Assembly: GCA_937121175.1 (NCBI GenBank)
Contig: CAKZKD010000003.1
Coordinates: 124,001-188,000, forward strand
DNA: 64,000 nt
Origin: an uncultured Flavobacteriales bacterium
GTDB taxonomy: Bacteria > Bacteroidota > Bacteroidia > Flavobacteriales_G > Salibacteraceae
Reading direction: 5' to 3'
Shown: positions 45,743 to 55,607 of the stretch, one piece after another
How positions within the stretch are numbered: position 1 is the first letter of the stretch
How the letters are laid out: each line of letters begins with the position of its first letter
Position numbers and translations under genes: made by a program
The notes under the pieces: generated by a model
Told to the model about the DNA's origin: nothing
The model's database searches: none
Seen by the model: only the letters and a program-made list of their open reading frames with translations

Positions 45743-47986
45743 ATGACTAGAATTTTTTCCTTATTTTTTGCCTTAACCACTATGGTTCCATTATTTGGTC
45801 AGATGGAGAAGTACCATGTGGAAGGTGATATGAAGGATGGTTTTTCAGATATGTCCCATGCCTTTGTAATTGTTTATGTAAATGGGCAAAAAGTAAAGCG
45901 AATACCTGCTGATGGTAGTGGTAAATTCGAATTTGATTTAGATTTTGGTAAAAATTATGTTTTGGAGTTTATTAATCAAGGATATGCTTCAAAAAAGGTG
46001 GACATGCTATTCCAGAACGTTACTCCAGAAATGATTTATATTGGCTGTGACCCTAAGCCAATTCAAGTAAGCATGATACAAAAGGTGGAAGGGATTGATT
46101 ATTCTGTTTTGGATAAATCGGTTGGACAAATCTTCTTTAACCCAGAAGATAAATGTTTCGATTGGGATGCTGATTACACCTTAAAGGCAATGGAAAAAAT
46201 CAGAGAATTAGAGGATGAACTTGATGAAAAACGTGAGGATTTCGAAGAAAACAAAGCTGCTGCTGAAAAAGCACTTTCTAAAGGAAATTTTGATGAAGCA
46301 AGAAAAAGTGCAGAAGCAGCAATGGCTGCTATGCCAAATAATGAAGAGGCAAAAAAACTATTGACATCAATCAGTGAACAAGAAAAGGCGGCTAAAGATG
46401 CCGAATTGGCCGCTAAAGCTGAAGAAGAAGCTAAAGCTGCAGCCGACGCAGAAAAAGCAAAAAAAGATGAGTTCGACAATTTAGTTGCTGCTGGTGATAA
46501 AGCATTGAAAGCTGAAAATTTTGATGAGGCAACGACAAAATATGAAGAAGCAGCTAAAATTCTTCCAGAGCAAACCTCAGTAAAAACTAAACTTCAAATT
46601 GTAGCGGATACCCAAGCGAAACGCACTGCTGAGGAAGAGGCTAAGAAAAAGGCAGAAGCTGATGCGTTAGCTGCGGAAGAGGCAGCAAAGCTTAAAGCCG
46701 CTGAAGAGGAAGCTTCTGCCAAAGCTGCCGAAGAGGAAGCAAAGAAACAAGAAGAATTAGCTGCCGCCGAAGCGAAAAAAGCGGAAGAAGAAGCCAAAGC
46801 AAAAGAAGAGGAAGCTGCAGCGGCTGCCAAATTAGCCGAGGAAGAAGCCAAGAAAAAAGCTGAAGCAGATGAGGCTGCGGCGAAAGCAGCGGAAGAAGCT
46901 AAAAAACAAGAAGAAGAATTGGCTGCAACTGAAGCCCAAAAAGCCGAAGAAGCTGCAGCTGTCAAAGCAGAGGAAGAAGCTGCGGCTGCAAAGGCTGCAG
47001 AGGTAGAGGCCAAAAAGAAAGCAATAGCTGCGGGTAAATCTGAAAAAGAGGCAGAAAAAGAAGCACAGAAAAAGGCTGAAGAACTGGCGAAAGCTAAGGC
47101 CAAAGAAGAGGAGTTGGCTGCTAAAGCAGTGGAATCTGAGGCTAAAGCCAAAGCGGAAGCTGCCACGGCAGAGGCGGAGGAAGCTAAAAAGAAGGCTGAG
47201 GAACAGGCGAAAGCCAAAGCTAAAGAAGATGAGTTGGCTGCTAAAGCAGCGAAATCCGAGGCTGAAGTTAAAAGTAAGGCTGAAGAAGAAGCTAAGAATA
47301 AAGAAAAAGAGGCAGCTGTTGCCGCAAAAGCTGCGGAAGTAGAAGAAGCGAAACGAAAAGAAGAAGAACAGGCTGCAGCTGAGGCAAAGAAAAAAGCGGA
47401 AGTCAAAAAGCCAGAACCCAAAAAGGAAGAAAAGAAGAAAACAGTGGTGCCGAAAGTATTACCTAAACCAAAGCCTGTGGTTAAAAAAACTCCAGTAAAA
47501 AAGCCTGCACCGAAACCAGTTGTTACAGCCAAAACTAAAAAGGCTCAAGTGAATGCAGAAAAGAAAAAGGATTTACATGCTTCGGCAAAAAAAGTAACGA
47601 AGCCTAAAGATAAACACGATGATATTCACGCCAAATTAGATCAAGCAGCAGCTGCACAAAATCCGACAACCACTAGTATTCACGAACATCACGATTGGGA
47701 TATGATGAAGCCTGGTGTTCACGAAGAAATTGCTGTCGAATATCCAATCGGAGTTACAGAAGAAGTTTACATGAAGGGAAATAAAGAAATTCTAGAGCGT
47801 GTAGTAGTTAAAGATGGTTTGGGAAGTATTTATTGGAGAGTTAAACATCCATGGGGTGGAGTTTATTATTTCAAGAATGCGAATGTTGCGATTAGTGCTG
47901 TAGAATTCGATTTGTTTACCCGGATTAAGGATGCAGATGGAAATGTTATTGAACCTTATCACATAGACAGAGTTGAGGATCATTGA
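45743..47986 (+). CDS. Secreted Ala/Glu/Lys-rich coiled-coil protein with TPR-like repeats and unknown C-terminal domain
   Basis: A 747-residue exported protein of unknown role. Signal peptide about 1-19 (MVPLFGQ). Residues ~22-85 look like a small carboxypeptidase-regulatory-like beta domain ([20 protein letters not shown]). Then come two TPR-like helical pairs ([20 protein letters not shown] and [19 protein letters not shown]). A ~330-residue charged coiled coil built on [11 protein letters not shown] repeats follows, TolA-like. Next are a Lys/Pro-rich spacer ([18 protein letters not shown]) and a ~100-residue C-terminal globular domain ([18 protein letters not shown] to HIDRVEDH). Such a layout suits an envelope-spanning or scaffold protein. 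I start at ATG 45743, where a signal peptide begins just after a -7 box; the track's 45584 start adds 53 unlikely residues. The 3' end overlaps yidD by 7 bp. Confidence 0.72.
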   Translation: MTRIFSLFFALTTMVPLFGQMEKYHVEGDMKDGFSDMSHAFVIVYVNGQKVKRIPADGSGKFEFDLDFGKNYVLEFINQGYASKKVDMLFQNVTPEMIYIGCDPKPIQVSMIQKVEGIDYSVLDKSVGQIFFNPEDKCFDWDADYTLKAMEKIRELEDELDEKREDFEENKAAAEKALSKGNFDEARKSAEAAMAAMPNNEEAKKLLTSISEQEKAAKDAELAAKAEEEAKAAADAEKAKKDEFDNLVAAGDKALKAENFDEATTKYEEAAKILPEQTSVKTKLQIVADTQAKRTAEEEAKKKAEADALAAEEAAKLKAAEEEASAKAAEEEAKKQEELAAAEAKKAEEEAKAKEEEAAAAAKLAEEEAKKKAEADEAAAKAAEEAKKQEEELAATEAQKAEEAAAVKAEEEAAAAKAAEVEAKKKAIAAGKSEKEAEKEAQKKAEELAKAKAKEEELAAKAVESEAKAKAEAATAEAEEAKKKAEEQAKAKAKEDELAAKAAKSEAEVKSKAEEEAKNKEKEAAVAAKAAEVEEAKRKEEEQAAAEAKKKAEVKKPEPKKEEKKKTVVPKVLPKPKPVVKKTPVKKPAPKPVVTAKTKKAQVNAEKKKDLHASAKKVTKPKDKHDDIHAKLDQAAAAQNPTTTSIHEHHDWDMMKPGVHEEIAVEYPIGVTEEVYMKGNKEILERVVVKDGLGSIYWRVKHPWGGVYYFKNANVAISAVEFDLFTRIKDADGNVIEPYHIDRVEDH

Positions 47987-48225
47987 TTTTTTGGCGGAAC
48001 TGGATCATACCCACTTTTCCCCCAAGGATGACACGTTGAAATTCTTTTAGCTCCCATCCAAATTCCTATAAACGGCCCGTGAACTTGAATAGCTTCAAAT
48101 GTGTATCTACTGCAAGTTGGCAAGTGTCTGCAGTTTTGACCCAGTAGTGGAGATATTGTCCACTGATAAACTCGAATCATTACCAGTAAGGGAAACGATA
48201 GAATTTTATACAACCACTTTACCAT
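47980..48225 (-). CDS. yidD: Membrane protein insertion efficiency factor YidD
   Basis: An 81-residue membrane-associated protein that helps YidC-dependent insertion. The family signature [24 protein letters not shown] and later [13 protein letters not shown] are complete, with the three conserved Cys. It is usually found with rnpA and yidC; here it is alone behind ccoI with its own promoter box. Its stop overlaps the end of the convergent coiled-coil gene. Confidence 0.95.
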   Translation of the reverse strand: MVKWLYKILSFPLLVMIRVYQWTISPLLGQNCRHLPTCSRYTFEAIQVHGPFIGIWMGAKRISTCHPWGKSGYDPVPPKNQ

Positions 48226-48245
48226 TAGTACTTTAATTTTGGAAG

Positions 48246-48253
48246 CAAATGTA
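48246..48253 (-). promoter_or_regulatory. TAnnTTTG -7 box for yidD
   Basis: The minus strand reads TACATTTG, a perfect match in the short ccoI-yidD gap, 20 bases before the yidD ATG. Confidence 0.45.
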
Positions 48254-48259
48254 ATCAGC

Positions 48260-50662
48260 TTATTTAGTCTTTAATTGTATTGTATTAATTCCTAAGGTAA
48301 CAAACAGCACAATTGAAATACTACTCAATGGCATCAGAATAGCCGCAACTACAGGGGTAAGTAATCCTTGAATTGCAAAGCCAAGCCCTACAATATTGTA
48401 TAAAAAAGAAAGTGCAAAACTATATTTAACAACCCTAATGCTCGCTTTAGAAAATTGAAGAAAGTCGAATAAACTCTTAAACTCATTGGCATCTAGAATT
48501 GCGTCGCAAGCAGGAGAGAAGGCATAGACATCCTCAGAAATGGATATTCCAACGGTAGCTTCTTTTAACGCCCCAGCATCGTTTAAGCCATCCCCAATCA
48601 TGAGTGTTGTTTTTCCTTGTTGGTTTAATTGGCTTAAATAATCCAGCTTTTGTTGAGGACTCTGATTGAATAGCACTTTTCCAGAATCGCCGAAATATTT
48701 TTTCCATTTTTCTTCTTCCCCGGAATTATCGCCAGATACCAAATGAATTTCATGCCCAAAATGCTTCAATTTTTTAAGCAATTCTTCAGTACCCGTTCGG
48801 TTGTTTTTTTGGATGGTGAAATAGCCAACGTATTGGTCGTCAACATTTACATGAACAGTTGGTATTGTTGATTCATGCGAACTTCCAACCCAAATAGCCG
48901 AACCAATCCTAATTTTAGTCTCGCCAATTTTCCCAGAAATTCCTAGCCCTATTTCTTCGTTATATTCTTTTACCTCTGTGTGATTGGTTGAATTAATTTC
49001 CAATTTTATATGATTGTAAATAGCTTTACTCAAGGGATGTGCAGAGCTCTTGGTTAGCAACGCAATTGAGTTCTTTTGGGTCTTAGTCAACGATCTTTCT
49101 CCATAAAAATGAATGCGCTGTTTTTTACTTTCAGTAAGGGTTCCTGTTTTATCGAAAACTATGGTATCAATTTTCGAAAGTTGCTCCACAGTGGTTGAGT
49201 TTTTAAGAAAAAAACCATTTTTTCCTAACCTACGAATCGCGTTACCTAATGCAAAAGGTAATGCTAATGCCAAAGCGCATGGGCATGCAATAATGAGAAC
49301 CGCAGTGAATGTTTCGATAGCCAACTCTGGCCGTACAACCCACCAAAATAGGCCTGTAACAATAGAAATTAGAATAATAATGATGGTGAAATGTTGGCTA
49401 ACTTTATCCACCAAGTTAGTGAGGGCAGGGGTCTCGGTTGAGTTAAATACCGATTGATTCCAAAGGTCCGTCAAGTAACTCTGAGATACCTTTTCTTGTA
49501 CAATAAACTCTGCTGAATTCCCAATATACCTACCTCCTGCAAATACGGATTCTCCTTTGGTTTTTGATATGGGTTCAGATTCCCCGGTAACAAACGAATA
49601 ATCAATTTTTGCTTCTTCCGAAATAAGCATACTATCTGCAGGAATCAGCTCTAGATTGCGCACTCTAATTTGGTCGCCTTTATCAAGTTGGTTCACCAAA
49701 ATACTTTCCTCAGTATCATCAGTTACTCGAGTAACGGCCAATGGAAAATAACTTTTGTAATCGCGTTCAAAACTCAACGCACTATAGGTTTTATGTTGAA
49801 ACCATTTTCCAATTAACAAGAAGAAAACGAGGCCAGTAAGGCTATCAATATATCCAGCTCCTGTATGCGTAATTATCTCAAAGGCACTTCTGAGAAACAG
49901 AACAATAATTCCAATAGAAATAGGAACATCGATATTAATAATGCGATGTTTTAATCCCTTGTAGGCACTAATAAAATACTCGATGCCAGCATAAAAAACT
50001 ACTGGTAAGGAAAAGGCTAAGTTGAGCCAAGAAAAAAGTCGAACGTAATCTGACTCATCTTGAAATTGATGACTAAAATACTCCGGAAAGCTCATGAGCA
50101 TTATGTTTCCAAAGCAAAATCCAGCAACCCCCAATTTAATTAATAATGTGCGAGTTGCTTTTTGAGCGGCATTACTTTTATTATTCGCCAGATTGATTGC
50201 TGGAGGGTATCCAACAGAAGCCATAATTTCCACAACAGACCTCAAACCTGACTCTTCTGAGTTAAAGTAAATAGTAACTTCTTTTTTTACAAAATTGACT
50301 TGCGAGGAAACAACTCCTTTTACGAGCCTATTCAGGTTTTCAAGAAGCCAAATACAACTTGAACAGTGAATATTAGGCACAAACAGCCGCAACATTCTTT
50401 GCTTCCCTTCTTTAAATTTATAAAGTTGGTCAGCAATTTCGTCACTATCTAAATAGGCATATTTTTCACCAAAATTGGTTTGTTCTATTTTTAGGTTCGG
50501 CTGGTCAATCTCGTAATAATCGCATAGGTCATTGGCCGATAGAATTTCAAACACGGTTTTACAACCGATGCAACAAAACACTTGGTCCTGCAACCAAACG
50601 GTAGAATCAAGGCAAGGGTCGCCGCAATGCTTGCAATTGTGTGGTGTGTTTGCTTTGTTCAA
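48260..50662 (-). CDS. ccoI: CcoI-type copper P1B-ATPase
   Basis: A heavy-metal P-type ATPase of the CcoI/FixI group that exports copper across the inner membrane for cbb3 oxidase assembly. The N-terminus has a Cys-rich YHS-like cluster (CKHCGDPC and CCIGC) and an HMA domain with [12 protein letters not shown] (GMxCxxC variant). TM segments follow. TGESEPISK is the actuator loop, [11 protein letters not shown] the CPC ion site, DKTGTLTE the phosphorylation site and [13 protein letters not shown] the hinge. At 800 residues it is full length. The N-terminal Cys cluster separates CcoI from CopA/ZntA exporters. No FNR-like palindrome is visible just upstream, unlike ccoS. Confidence 0.9.
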   Translation of the reverse strand: MNKANTPHNCKHCGDPCLDSTVWLQDQVFCCIGCKTVFEILSANDLCDYYEIDQPNLKIEQTNFGEKYAYLDSDEIADQLYKFKEGKQRMLRLFVPNIHCSSCIWLLENLNRLVKGVVSSQVNFVKKEVTIYFNSEESGLRSVVEIMASVGYPPAINLANNKSNAAQKATRTLLIKLGVAGFCFGNIMLMSFPEYFSHQFQDESDYVRLFSWLNLAFSLPVVFYAGIEYFISAYKGLKHRIINIDVPISIGIIVLFLRSAFEIITHTGAGYIDSLTGLVFFLLIGKWFQHKTYSALSFERDYKSYFPLAVTRVTDDTEESILVNQLDKGDQIRVRNLELIPADSMLISEEAKIDYSFVTGESEPISKTKGESVFAGGRYIGNSAEFIVQEKVSQSYLTDLWNQSVFNSTETPALTNLVDKVSQHFTIIIILISIVTGLFWWVVRPELAIETFTAVLIIACPCALALALPFALGNAIRRLGKNGFFLKNSTTVEQLSKIDTIVFDKTGTLTESKKQRIHFYGERSLTKTQKNSIALLTKSSAHPLSKAIYNHIKLEINSTNHTEVKEYNEEIGLGISGKIGETKIRIGSAIWVGSSHESTIPTVHVNVDDQYVGYFTIQKNNRTGTEELLKKLKHFGHEIHLVSGDNSGEEEKWKKYFGDSGKVLFNQSPQQKLDYLSQLNQQGKTTLMIGDGLNDAGALKEATVGISISEDVYAFSPACDAILDANEFKSLFDFLQFSKASIRVVKYSFALSFLYNIVGLGFAIQGLLTPVVAAILMPLSSISIVLFVTLGINTIQLKTK

Positions 50663-50816
50663 CTCAAATTAATGAACCACAAATTTCAACTCTAAATGTC
50701 CTAAAGAATATGACAAATCTCAATTGAAAAGTTGAGGTAAGATAATTATGATTGGAATTCTATTTCGATTTGAAATAACTTGTATTTTAGAAACGTAAAT
50801 TTTAACACCAATTCTC

Positions 50817-51755
50817 ATGATAGGTATAGTAATAACAGTAGTTCTAATAATAGCATTATTTGATGCTGTGGTAATTGTTCCAGAGAAGTCGTCAAGAGTT
50901 ATCCAGCGGCTTGGTAAGTTCAATCGAATTGCAGGCCCTGGGCTTAGTTTTAAACTTCCTATAATCGACAGAGTTGCTGGAAGTATTTCTCTCAAAATTC
51001 AGCAATTGGACGTAGATATTGAAACGAAAACTATGGATAACGTTTTCGTGGATATGAAGGTGTCGGTACAATATGTTATTCAACCGTTAAAAATTTGGGA
51101 TGCTTTTTACAAACTCGAAGATCCCGTGCAACAAATTGCTTCTTATGTATTTGATGATGTACGAGCTGAGGTTCCTAAGTTGGAATTAGATGATGTGTTC
51201 TCAAGAAAAGAAGACATAGCAATAGCTGTAAAGCGAAACCTTTCTGAAGCAATGGATACTTATGGTTTTGAAATAGTAAAAACATTGGTGACAGATATAA
51301 ATCCGGATGCACGGGTCAAGGATTCAATGAACAGAATTAACGCGGCCAAGCGAGACAAAGAAGCGGCTCGAGAAGAAGCAGAAGGTGATAAAATAACTAT
51401 TGTAAAACGGGCAGAAGCTGATGCTGAAAGTAAGCGTCTGCAAGGAGAAGGTGTGGCTCAACAACGACTTGAAATTATTAGAGGTTTTAAAGAATCGGTC
51501 GAAGATTTCCAAAAATCCCTAAGTTCGATTGATGCTCAAGAAATTATGCAGTTTGTGTTGATGACTCAGTATTTTGATACGTTGAATAGCATAGGAAGTA
51601 GCTCGAAAAGCAACACGCTAATGGTACCGCATTCACCTGCTGCCATGAACGATTTTTATCAGCAAATTATTGAAGGTACTGTAATGGCCAAAAAAGCTGA
51701 AGAAGGTGATATAAGTAGGAGAGAAGAGATGGGTGAAAAAGGCGAGGAAAGATAA
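50817..51755 (+). CDS. SPFH/band 7 (stomatin-like) membrane protein
   Basis: A 312-residue protein with one N-terminal TM (about 2-20) followed by the SPFH domain: VVIVPEKSSRVIQRLGKFNRI, AGPGLSFKLPIIDRV and VDMKVSVQYVI. A coiled coil (about 175-230, AAKRDKEAAREEAEGDKITI) drives oligomerisation. Stomatin-type SPFH proteins form large rings in membrane microdomains and often regulate proteases. No NfeD partner gene is next to it. The gene ends 1 bp before the stop of the convergent MltF-like gene. Expected role is membrane organisation or quality control; not more specific. Confidence 0.88.
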   Translation: MIGIVITVVLIIALFDAVVIVPEKSSRVIQRLGKFNRIAGPGLSFKLPIIDRVAGSISLKIQQLDVDIETKTMDNVFVDMKVSVQYVIQPLKIWDAFYKLEDPVQQIASYVFDDVRAEVPKLELDDVFSRKEDIAIAVKRNLSEAMDTYGFEIVKTLVTDINPDARVKDSMNRINAAKRDKEAAREEAEGDKITIVKRAEADAESKRLQGEGVAQQRLEIIRGFKESVEDFQKSLSSIDAQEIMQFVLMTQYFDTLNSIGSSSKSNTLMVPHSPAAMNDFYQQIIEGTVMAKKAEEGDISRREEMGEKGEER

Positions 51756-51756
51756 T

Positions 51757-53172
51757 CTACTCAGCCGCTATTAGATTCTTGTAATGCTCATAGCCTTCAA
51801 AAATGTTTTTAACATAATTGTACGGCTCTTTCCCTCTGCAATATCCGTGTTTACAAACTTCGTCGGAGTAATATTTCTGTTCAGATTTTAATAAAACATA
51901 ATCCTCAACATTGTCGTCCCAAATAGCTGGGTTCGCTCCGTATTTATCAGCTAAGTTTTTAGCGTCAATAATGTGTCCCAAACCTACGTTATAGGAGGCT
52001 AAGACAAATTTTTGCACTTGTATGGAATCCTCAATAGTTTTCTCCCAAAAGTTTTGAATCCATTTCAGGTAACTGACACCAGCCCTAATGTTTGCAGCCG
52101 GAGAAGTCATATTTGAACTATCTATACCGTAAGCGGCGGCGGTATGAGGAACTAACTGCATTAGACCATAGGCTCCAATCCAAGATTCCGCATCGGCATC
52201 GAATTTTGACTCCTGAAAAACCTGTGCAGCCAATAGTCGCCAATCCCAACCTATGGCTCGTACTTCTTTCTTTAAGATTTCATCATAAGGTGAAATTTGC
52301 CCACCAGAAACAGAAGAAAAATCGCTTTGTAGTTTCTTCTTGAGTTTGCTCCTTGCTTTAAAATATTTGAGGTAGATGGTGTAAAAATCCTTTTGTTCTT
52401 TTTCCAATTTGAGCCATTCATTGGCCGCATTCAATAAATTAGAATCTGGATGCCTAAATGCCCAAGCTATATTTTGTTCCAAACTAATGTCTAAATCAAT
52501 GTTAAGGTTTCCGTGCATTTTTTGCTGGACTTTGGCAATATTTTCGTCGGCCACGGTGTAGTCAATTGTGCCCTTAGAAACAGCTTCCACCAATTGGAGG
52601 GTTTTATTCATTACAATGCTGGTATCGGTATTATCTACTGCTACAATATTGATGGGCTCACCAAGTTCCCCACTTAGGTTTTGGAGTCGTTCAATAAAAG
52701 AGGAGTTAGACCAAACATGAATCGTTTTATCAGAAAGTTCTTCAAGCGAGGTTAGCATAGAATCGCTGCGCCTTTGTACAAGTACTTGGTGTGTTTTGTG
52801 AATTGGATTGGAGAACGAAACGTATTTTTTGCGGTTTGAAGTTGCAGTAATGTTTGCTGCCACCACATCTCCTTCGCCGTTATTCAAAAGTTGCGTTAAA
52901 CTATCGAGATTGTACACAACTCTAACCTCAAGTTCCACTTTTAAGTAATTCGCAAATCGTTCGAGTAGTTCGTATTCAAACCCCATGGGTTGGCCTTTGT
53001 AAATAAAATAACTTGTTGTAGAATTATCCACTAATGCGATAAGCGAACCTCTTTTTTGTATAGAATCTAAATCGAAAGTATAAGGTAACGGTTCTTCCAT
53101 TTTTTTTGGTTGTTCTTCAACGCAGGATAGCATGAAGATTATGGAGGAAATAATTAAAAGAAAAACCCGCAT
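51757..53172 (-). CDS. mltF: MltF-like lytic transglycosylase lipoprotein
   Basis: A two-domain periplasmic lipoprotein. The lipobox FMLSC anchors it at Cys ~17. Residues ~35-265 are a solute-binding (SBP_bac_3) domain (SLIALVDNSTTSYFIYKGQPMGFEYEL split by short turns). The C-terminal SLT domain (about 290-470) has the catalytic Glu in QVFQESKFD, followed by GAYGLMQLVPHTAAAYG and SYNVGLGHI. It cleaves peptidoglycan glycan strands; the SBP domain senses muropeptides in MltF (family knowledge). It is the last gene of a likely three-gene unit with a small TM protein and a thioredoxin-like protein. Confidence 0.9.
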   Translation of the reverse strand: MRVFLLIISSIIFMLSCVEEQPKKMEEPLPYTFDLDSIQKRGSLIALVDNSTTSYFIYKGQPMGFEYELLERFANYLKVELEVRVVYNLDSLTQLLNNGEGDVVAANITATSNRKKYVSFSNPIHKTHQVLVQRRSDSMLTSLEELSDKTIHVWSNSSFIERLQNLSGELGEPINIVAVDNTDTSIVMNKTLQLVEAVSKGTIDYTVADENIAKVQQKMHGNLNIDLDISLEQNIAWAFRHPDSNLLNAANEWLKLEKEQKDFYTIYLKYFKARSKLKKKLQSDFSSVSGGQISPYDEILKKEVRAIGWDWRLLAAQVFQESKFDADAESWIGAYGLMQLVPHTAAAYGIDSSNMTSPAANIRAGVSYLKWIQNFWEKTIEDSIQVQKFVLASYNVGLGHIIDAKNLADKYGANPAIWDDNVEDYVLLKSEQKYYSDEVCKHGYCRGKEPYNYVKNIFEGYEHYKNLIAAE

Positions 53173-53181
53173 GGGTCTAAA

Positions 53182-53367
53182 TTACAGAATCTTTACAATT
53201 AACCAATAAAACGCCAGAACCAAAAAAATAACAATGAATAGCTTGTAAATACCCTTGTAATACTGCTTGATCAATTTACGATCTTTCCAATAGGCAGCTA
53301 TCATAACCAAGATGAAAACAACTATAAAACATCCTGCAAATTGAACCTGACCTTGAGTAAATTCCAT
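53182..53367 (-). CDS. Small two-TM membrane protein, unknown function
   Basis: A 61-residue protein with two hydrophobic helices (about 10-27 and 43-60) around a basic loop (WKDRKLIKQYYKGIYK). It is tightly spaced between the thioredoxin-like gene (5 bp) and the mltF-like gene (9 bp), so it is probably real and co-transcribed. No family is recognised. Confidence 0.65.
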   Translation of the reverse strand: MEFTQGQVQFAGCFIVVFILVMIAAYWKDRKLIKQYYKGIYKLFIVIFLVLAFYWLIVKIL

Positions 53368-53372
53368 ACAAT

Positions 53373-53942
53373 TTATTGATTTGGGTTTTTAGCAGGAGTC
53401 TGCTGGTTTTGTTGCTGGACCTGCATTTCTTGTTGTACTTGCTTTACTACATAATTGTGGTACTGCTGGTATTGATTGGTTCCGAAAAACAACAAAATAC
53501 TAGCGAATGGAGCCGACTCTTTATAGCCAGGAACTACATGAATTCGATTCGAATTTTCGTCTAAGATGGCGTACGAAGGATATGACATCTGACCATCCAA
53601 TAAAGAATAGGCAAACAGATGAGTACCTCTTTTCCCACCGGGATTAAGGTTGTAAAAATCGAAATTATTGAACCGCACCGAATCTTTTTGTTCTGCATTA
53701 AATTTTACTGCATAGAAATATTGATTCATAAACTGAACCACGTTTGGGTCTTTGAAAGTAGATGCATCCATTCGTTTGCACCAACCGCACCAGTCAGTAT
53801 ATAGGTCTATGAAAATTTTCTTTTTTTCACTTTTCATAGCCTCTTCTGCCTGCTCAATCGTTAGCCAATTAATTTGGTTTTGTGCTTGACTTTTAACTTG
53901 GATCGTGAAGGCAAATAGAAGAGAAAAAACTAAATATTTCAT
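53373..53942 (-). CDS. Exported thioredoxin-fold protein (Thioredoxin_7/DUF255-like)
   Basis: A 189-residue periplasmic protein. The signal peptide covers about 1-20 (VKSQAQ). The active site is WCGWC in DLYTDWCGWCKRMDASTF, the DsbD-gamma/Thioredoxin_7 pattern, followed by VVQFMNQYFYAVKFNAEQ. The tail is Gln-rich (QQEMQVQQQNQQ) and probably unstructured. Likely a thiol reductase or exchange protein. It heads a unit with the small TM gene and mltF, with a well-formed promoter upstream. Confidence 0.85.
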   Translation of the reverse strand: MKYLVFSLLFAFTIQVKSQAQNQINWLTIEQAEEAMKSEKKKIFIDLYTDWCGWCKRMDASTFKDPNVVQFMNQYFYAVKFNAEQKDSVRFNNFDFYNLNPGGKRGTHLFAYSLLDGQMSYPSYAILDENSNRIHVVPGYKESAPFASILLFFGTNQYQQYHNYVVKQVQQEMQVQQQNQQTPAKNPNQ

Positions 53943-53961
53943 GTCTGTGTTTATTTCAATG

Positions 53962-53969
53962 CAAATATA
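53962..53969 (-). promoter_or_regulatory. Promoter of the thioredoxin-like/mltF unit
   Basis: The minus strand reads TATATTTG (perfect -7) 19 bases before the ATG, with a TTG 21 bases further upstream. The -33 TTG falls in the loop of the neighbouring terminator. Confidence 0.6.
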
Positions 53970-53979
53970 CCAGCATTAA

Positions 53980-54006
53980 AAAAAGCGGAACAAGTCCGCT
54001 TTTTTA
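53980..54006 (-). terminator. Terminator of the POT transporter gene
   Basis: AAAAAGCGGA and TCCGCTTTTT are perfect inverted copies with a 5-base loop. The AT flanks supply a T-run on both strands; it serves the POT gene ending at 54035. Confidence 0.85.
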
Positions 54007-54034
54007 ATTTCATTTTTTTAATGCTTAGGGTTGA

Positions 54035-55519
54035 TTACTCAACGCCGTGCATTAATTTCTTTATGGGTTTATTGAGCAAGATGATTAAAAATGCAAATCC
54101 TAATAGCACAAATCCAATGGTGGTGAAAATTGAAATATACTGCTCAAGACCAGCTTGACCAGTTAATGGTTCTCCACCATGACTTCCAGTTATTGATGCA
54201 ATTTTTCCACCCACATAGTTGGCAATCGCGAAACTAAGGAACCATGCTCCCATTGCTGTACCTGCAATGTTTTTGGGTGCCAATTTTGTAACCATCGAAA
54301 GTCCAATTGGTGACAAGAATAATTCCCCAGTTGTGTGCAACATGTACAAAAAGAATAATGTCATTAATGGAACTTGGAAAGACTCATTTACGAACTGCAT
54401 TCCAACTTGGGTAAGCAAGAAACCAGCTGCCAACTGAATTATTCCAAAGGCGAATTTCAATGGAATACTAGGGTTTTTACCCATTGCAGACAACTTGACC
54501 CACATAATTGAGAAAATAGATCCAAAGGTGATTATAAAGAATGGGTTGAAAAACTGGGTCATTGATGCAGGCATTTCCCAACCAAATATCATTCTATCTA
54601 CATTTCTATCCGCAAATAGTGTAAGCGAAGTTCCAGCTTGTTCGAAGCATGCCCAGAACGAAATATTAATAACCATAAATATGATTAAAGCAATCATTCT
54701 ATCCTTCCAGATAGCAACGTTGTTTTCACTATCAGCTTTACTTCCAGCAGAAATTAAAGACCATGAAACATAGCCAAACAATCCAAGTAGAATGTAGTCT
54801 AACCACTGGTTTTGCATAATTAGAACGTAGCAAAGTGGAATAAGTAAGAAAGACCCGATTGTAATTAACTGTTGATTAGTCAACCCCATTAATGATTTCT
54901 TTTTGCCTGCTTCAGTCACCTCGAGGCCAGGAGCAGCAGAGTATGATTTACGTTGACTCCAAAAAATGAAAATACCGAGTAACATGCCAATTCCAGCAAG
55001 TCCGAAACCTTTGTCAAAACCGTAAGTTTCTCCAACATAGGCAACTAAAGTTGTTGCCAATAATGCGCCTACGTTAATTCCAATATAAAAAATGGTAAAG
55101 CCAGAATCCCTTCTTGGGTCATTGTCAGTATAGAGTTTACCCACGATGGTAGAAATATTTGCTTTGAAATATCCATTACCAATAATCAGAGCACCCATTC
55201 CAATTAGCATAGTGTTTTCCGTACCTCCAAGAATTAAAAATTCTCCTAATGCCATCATCAATCCACCTAAAATCACAGCATAGCGGTAGCCTAGGAACTG
55301 ATCAGCCAAACGTCCACCTAAAATTGGTGCAGCATAGACCAAACCTGTGTATGCACCATAAATTAATGAAGCTTCTGCATCACCTTTTAATAAAGATTTT
55401 ACTAAATAAAGAGTAAGGAGTGTACGCATTCCATAATAGCAGAAACGTTCCCACATTTCAGAAAAGAACAAGGTCATTAAACCATCTGGGTGTCCTTGTT
55501 TTACTGGTGTATTAGACAT
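54035..55519 (-). CDS. POT/PTR family proton-coupled oligopeptide transporter
   Basis: A 494-residue MFS transporter with 12-14 TM segments that imports di- and tripeptides with protons. The family hallmark ExxERFxYYG is present as EMWERFCYYGMRT in helix 1, with GGRLADQFLGYRYAV in loop 2-3 and GYFKANISTIVG. The FFSIYxx-like FTIFYIGINVGALLA helix follows. Substrates are inferred to be the dipeptides released by DPP4 (next gene upstream) and the DPP11-like enzyme. It has its own terminator. Confidence 0.92.
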   Translation of the reverse strand: MSNTPVKQGHPDGLMTLFFSEMWERFCYYGMRTLLTLYLVKSLLKGDAEASLIYGAYTGLVYAAPILGGRLADQFLGYRYAVILGGLMMALGEFLILGGTENTMLIGMGALIIGNGYFKANISTIVGKLYTDNDPRRDSGFTIFYIGINVGALLATTLVAYVGETYGFDKGFGLAGIGMLLGIFIFWSQRKSYSAAPGLEVTEAGKKKSLMGLTNQQLITIGSFLLIPLCYVLIMQNQWLDYILLGLFGYVSWSLISAGSKADSENNVAIWKDRMIALIIFMVINISFWACFEQAGTSLTLFADRNVDRMIFGWEMPASMTQFFNPFFIITFGSIFSIMWVKLSAMGKNPSIPLKFAFGIIQLAAGFLLTQVGMQFVNESFQVPLMTLFFLYMLHTTGELFLSPIGLSMVTKLAPKNIAGTAMGAWFLSFAIANYVGGKIASITGSHGGEPLTGQAGLEQYISIFTTIGFVLLGFAFLIILLNKPIKKLMHGVE

Positions 55520-55607
55520 ATTGTATGTTTTAGATTTTTATTGAAGCTGACGAATATAAAATAATTGTTCGTCAAAAGCTTTGCACACTTTTTAATGGAT
55601 GCTTAAT

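Noticed and set aside
46594-47532. 312-aa minus-strand ORF
   Set aside because: It is the antisense of the Ala/Glu/Lys coiled-coil region; Ser/Phe/Ala-rich low complexity results from reversing GCx/GAA/AAA codons.
55544-55581. Imperfect hairpin (GACGAA/TTCGTC with AAGCT/AGCTT arms) after dpp4
   Set aside because: Bulged, AT-rich 13-base loop and no clear T-tract; too weak to call a terminator.
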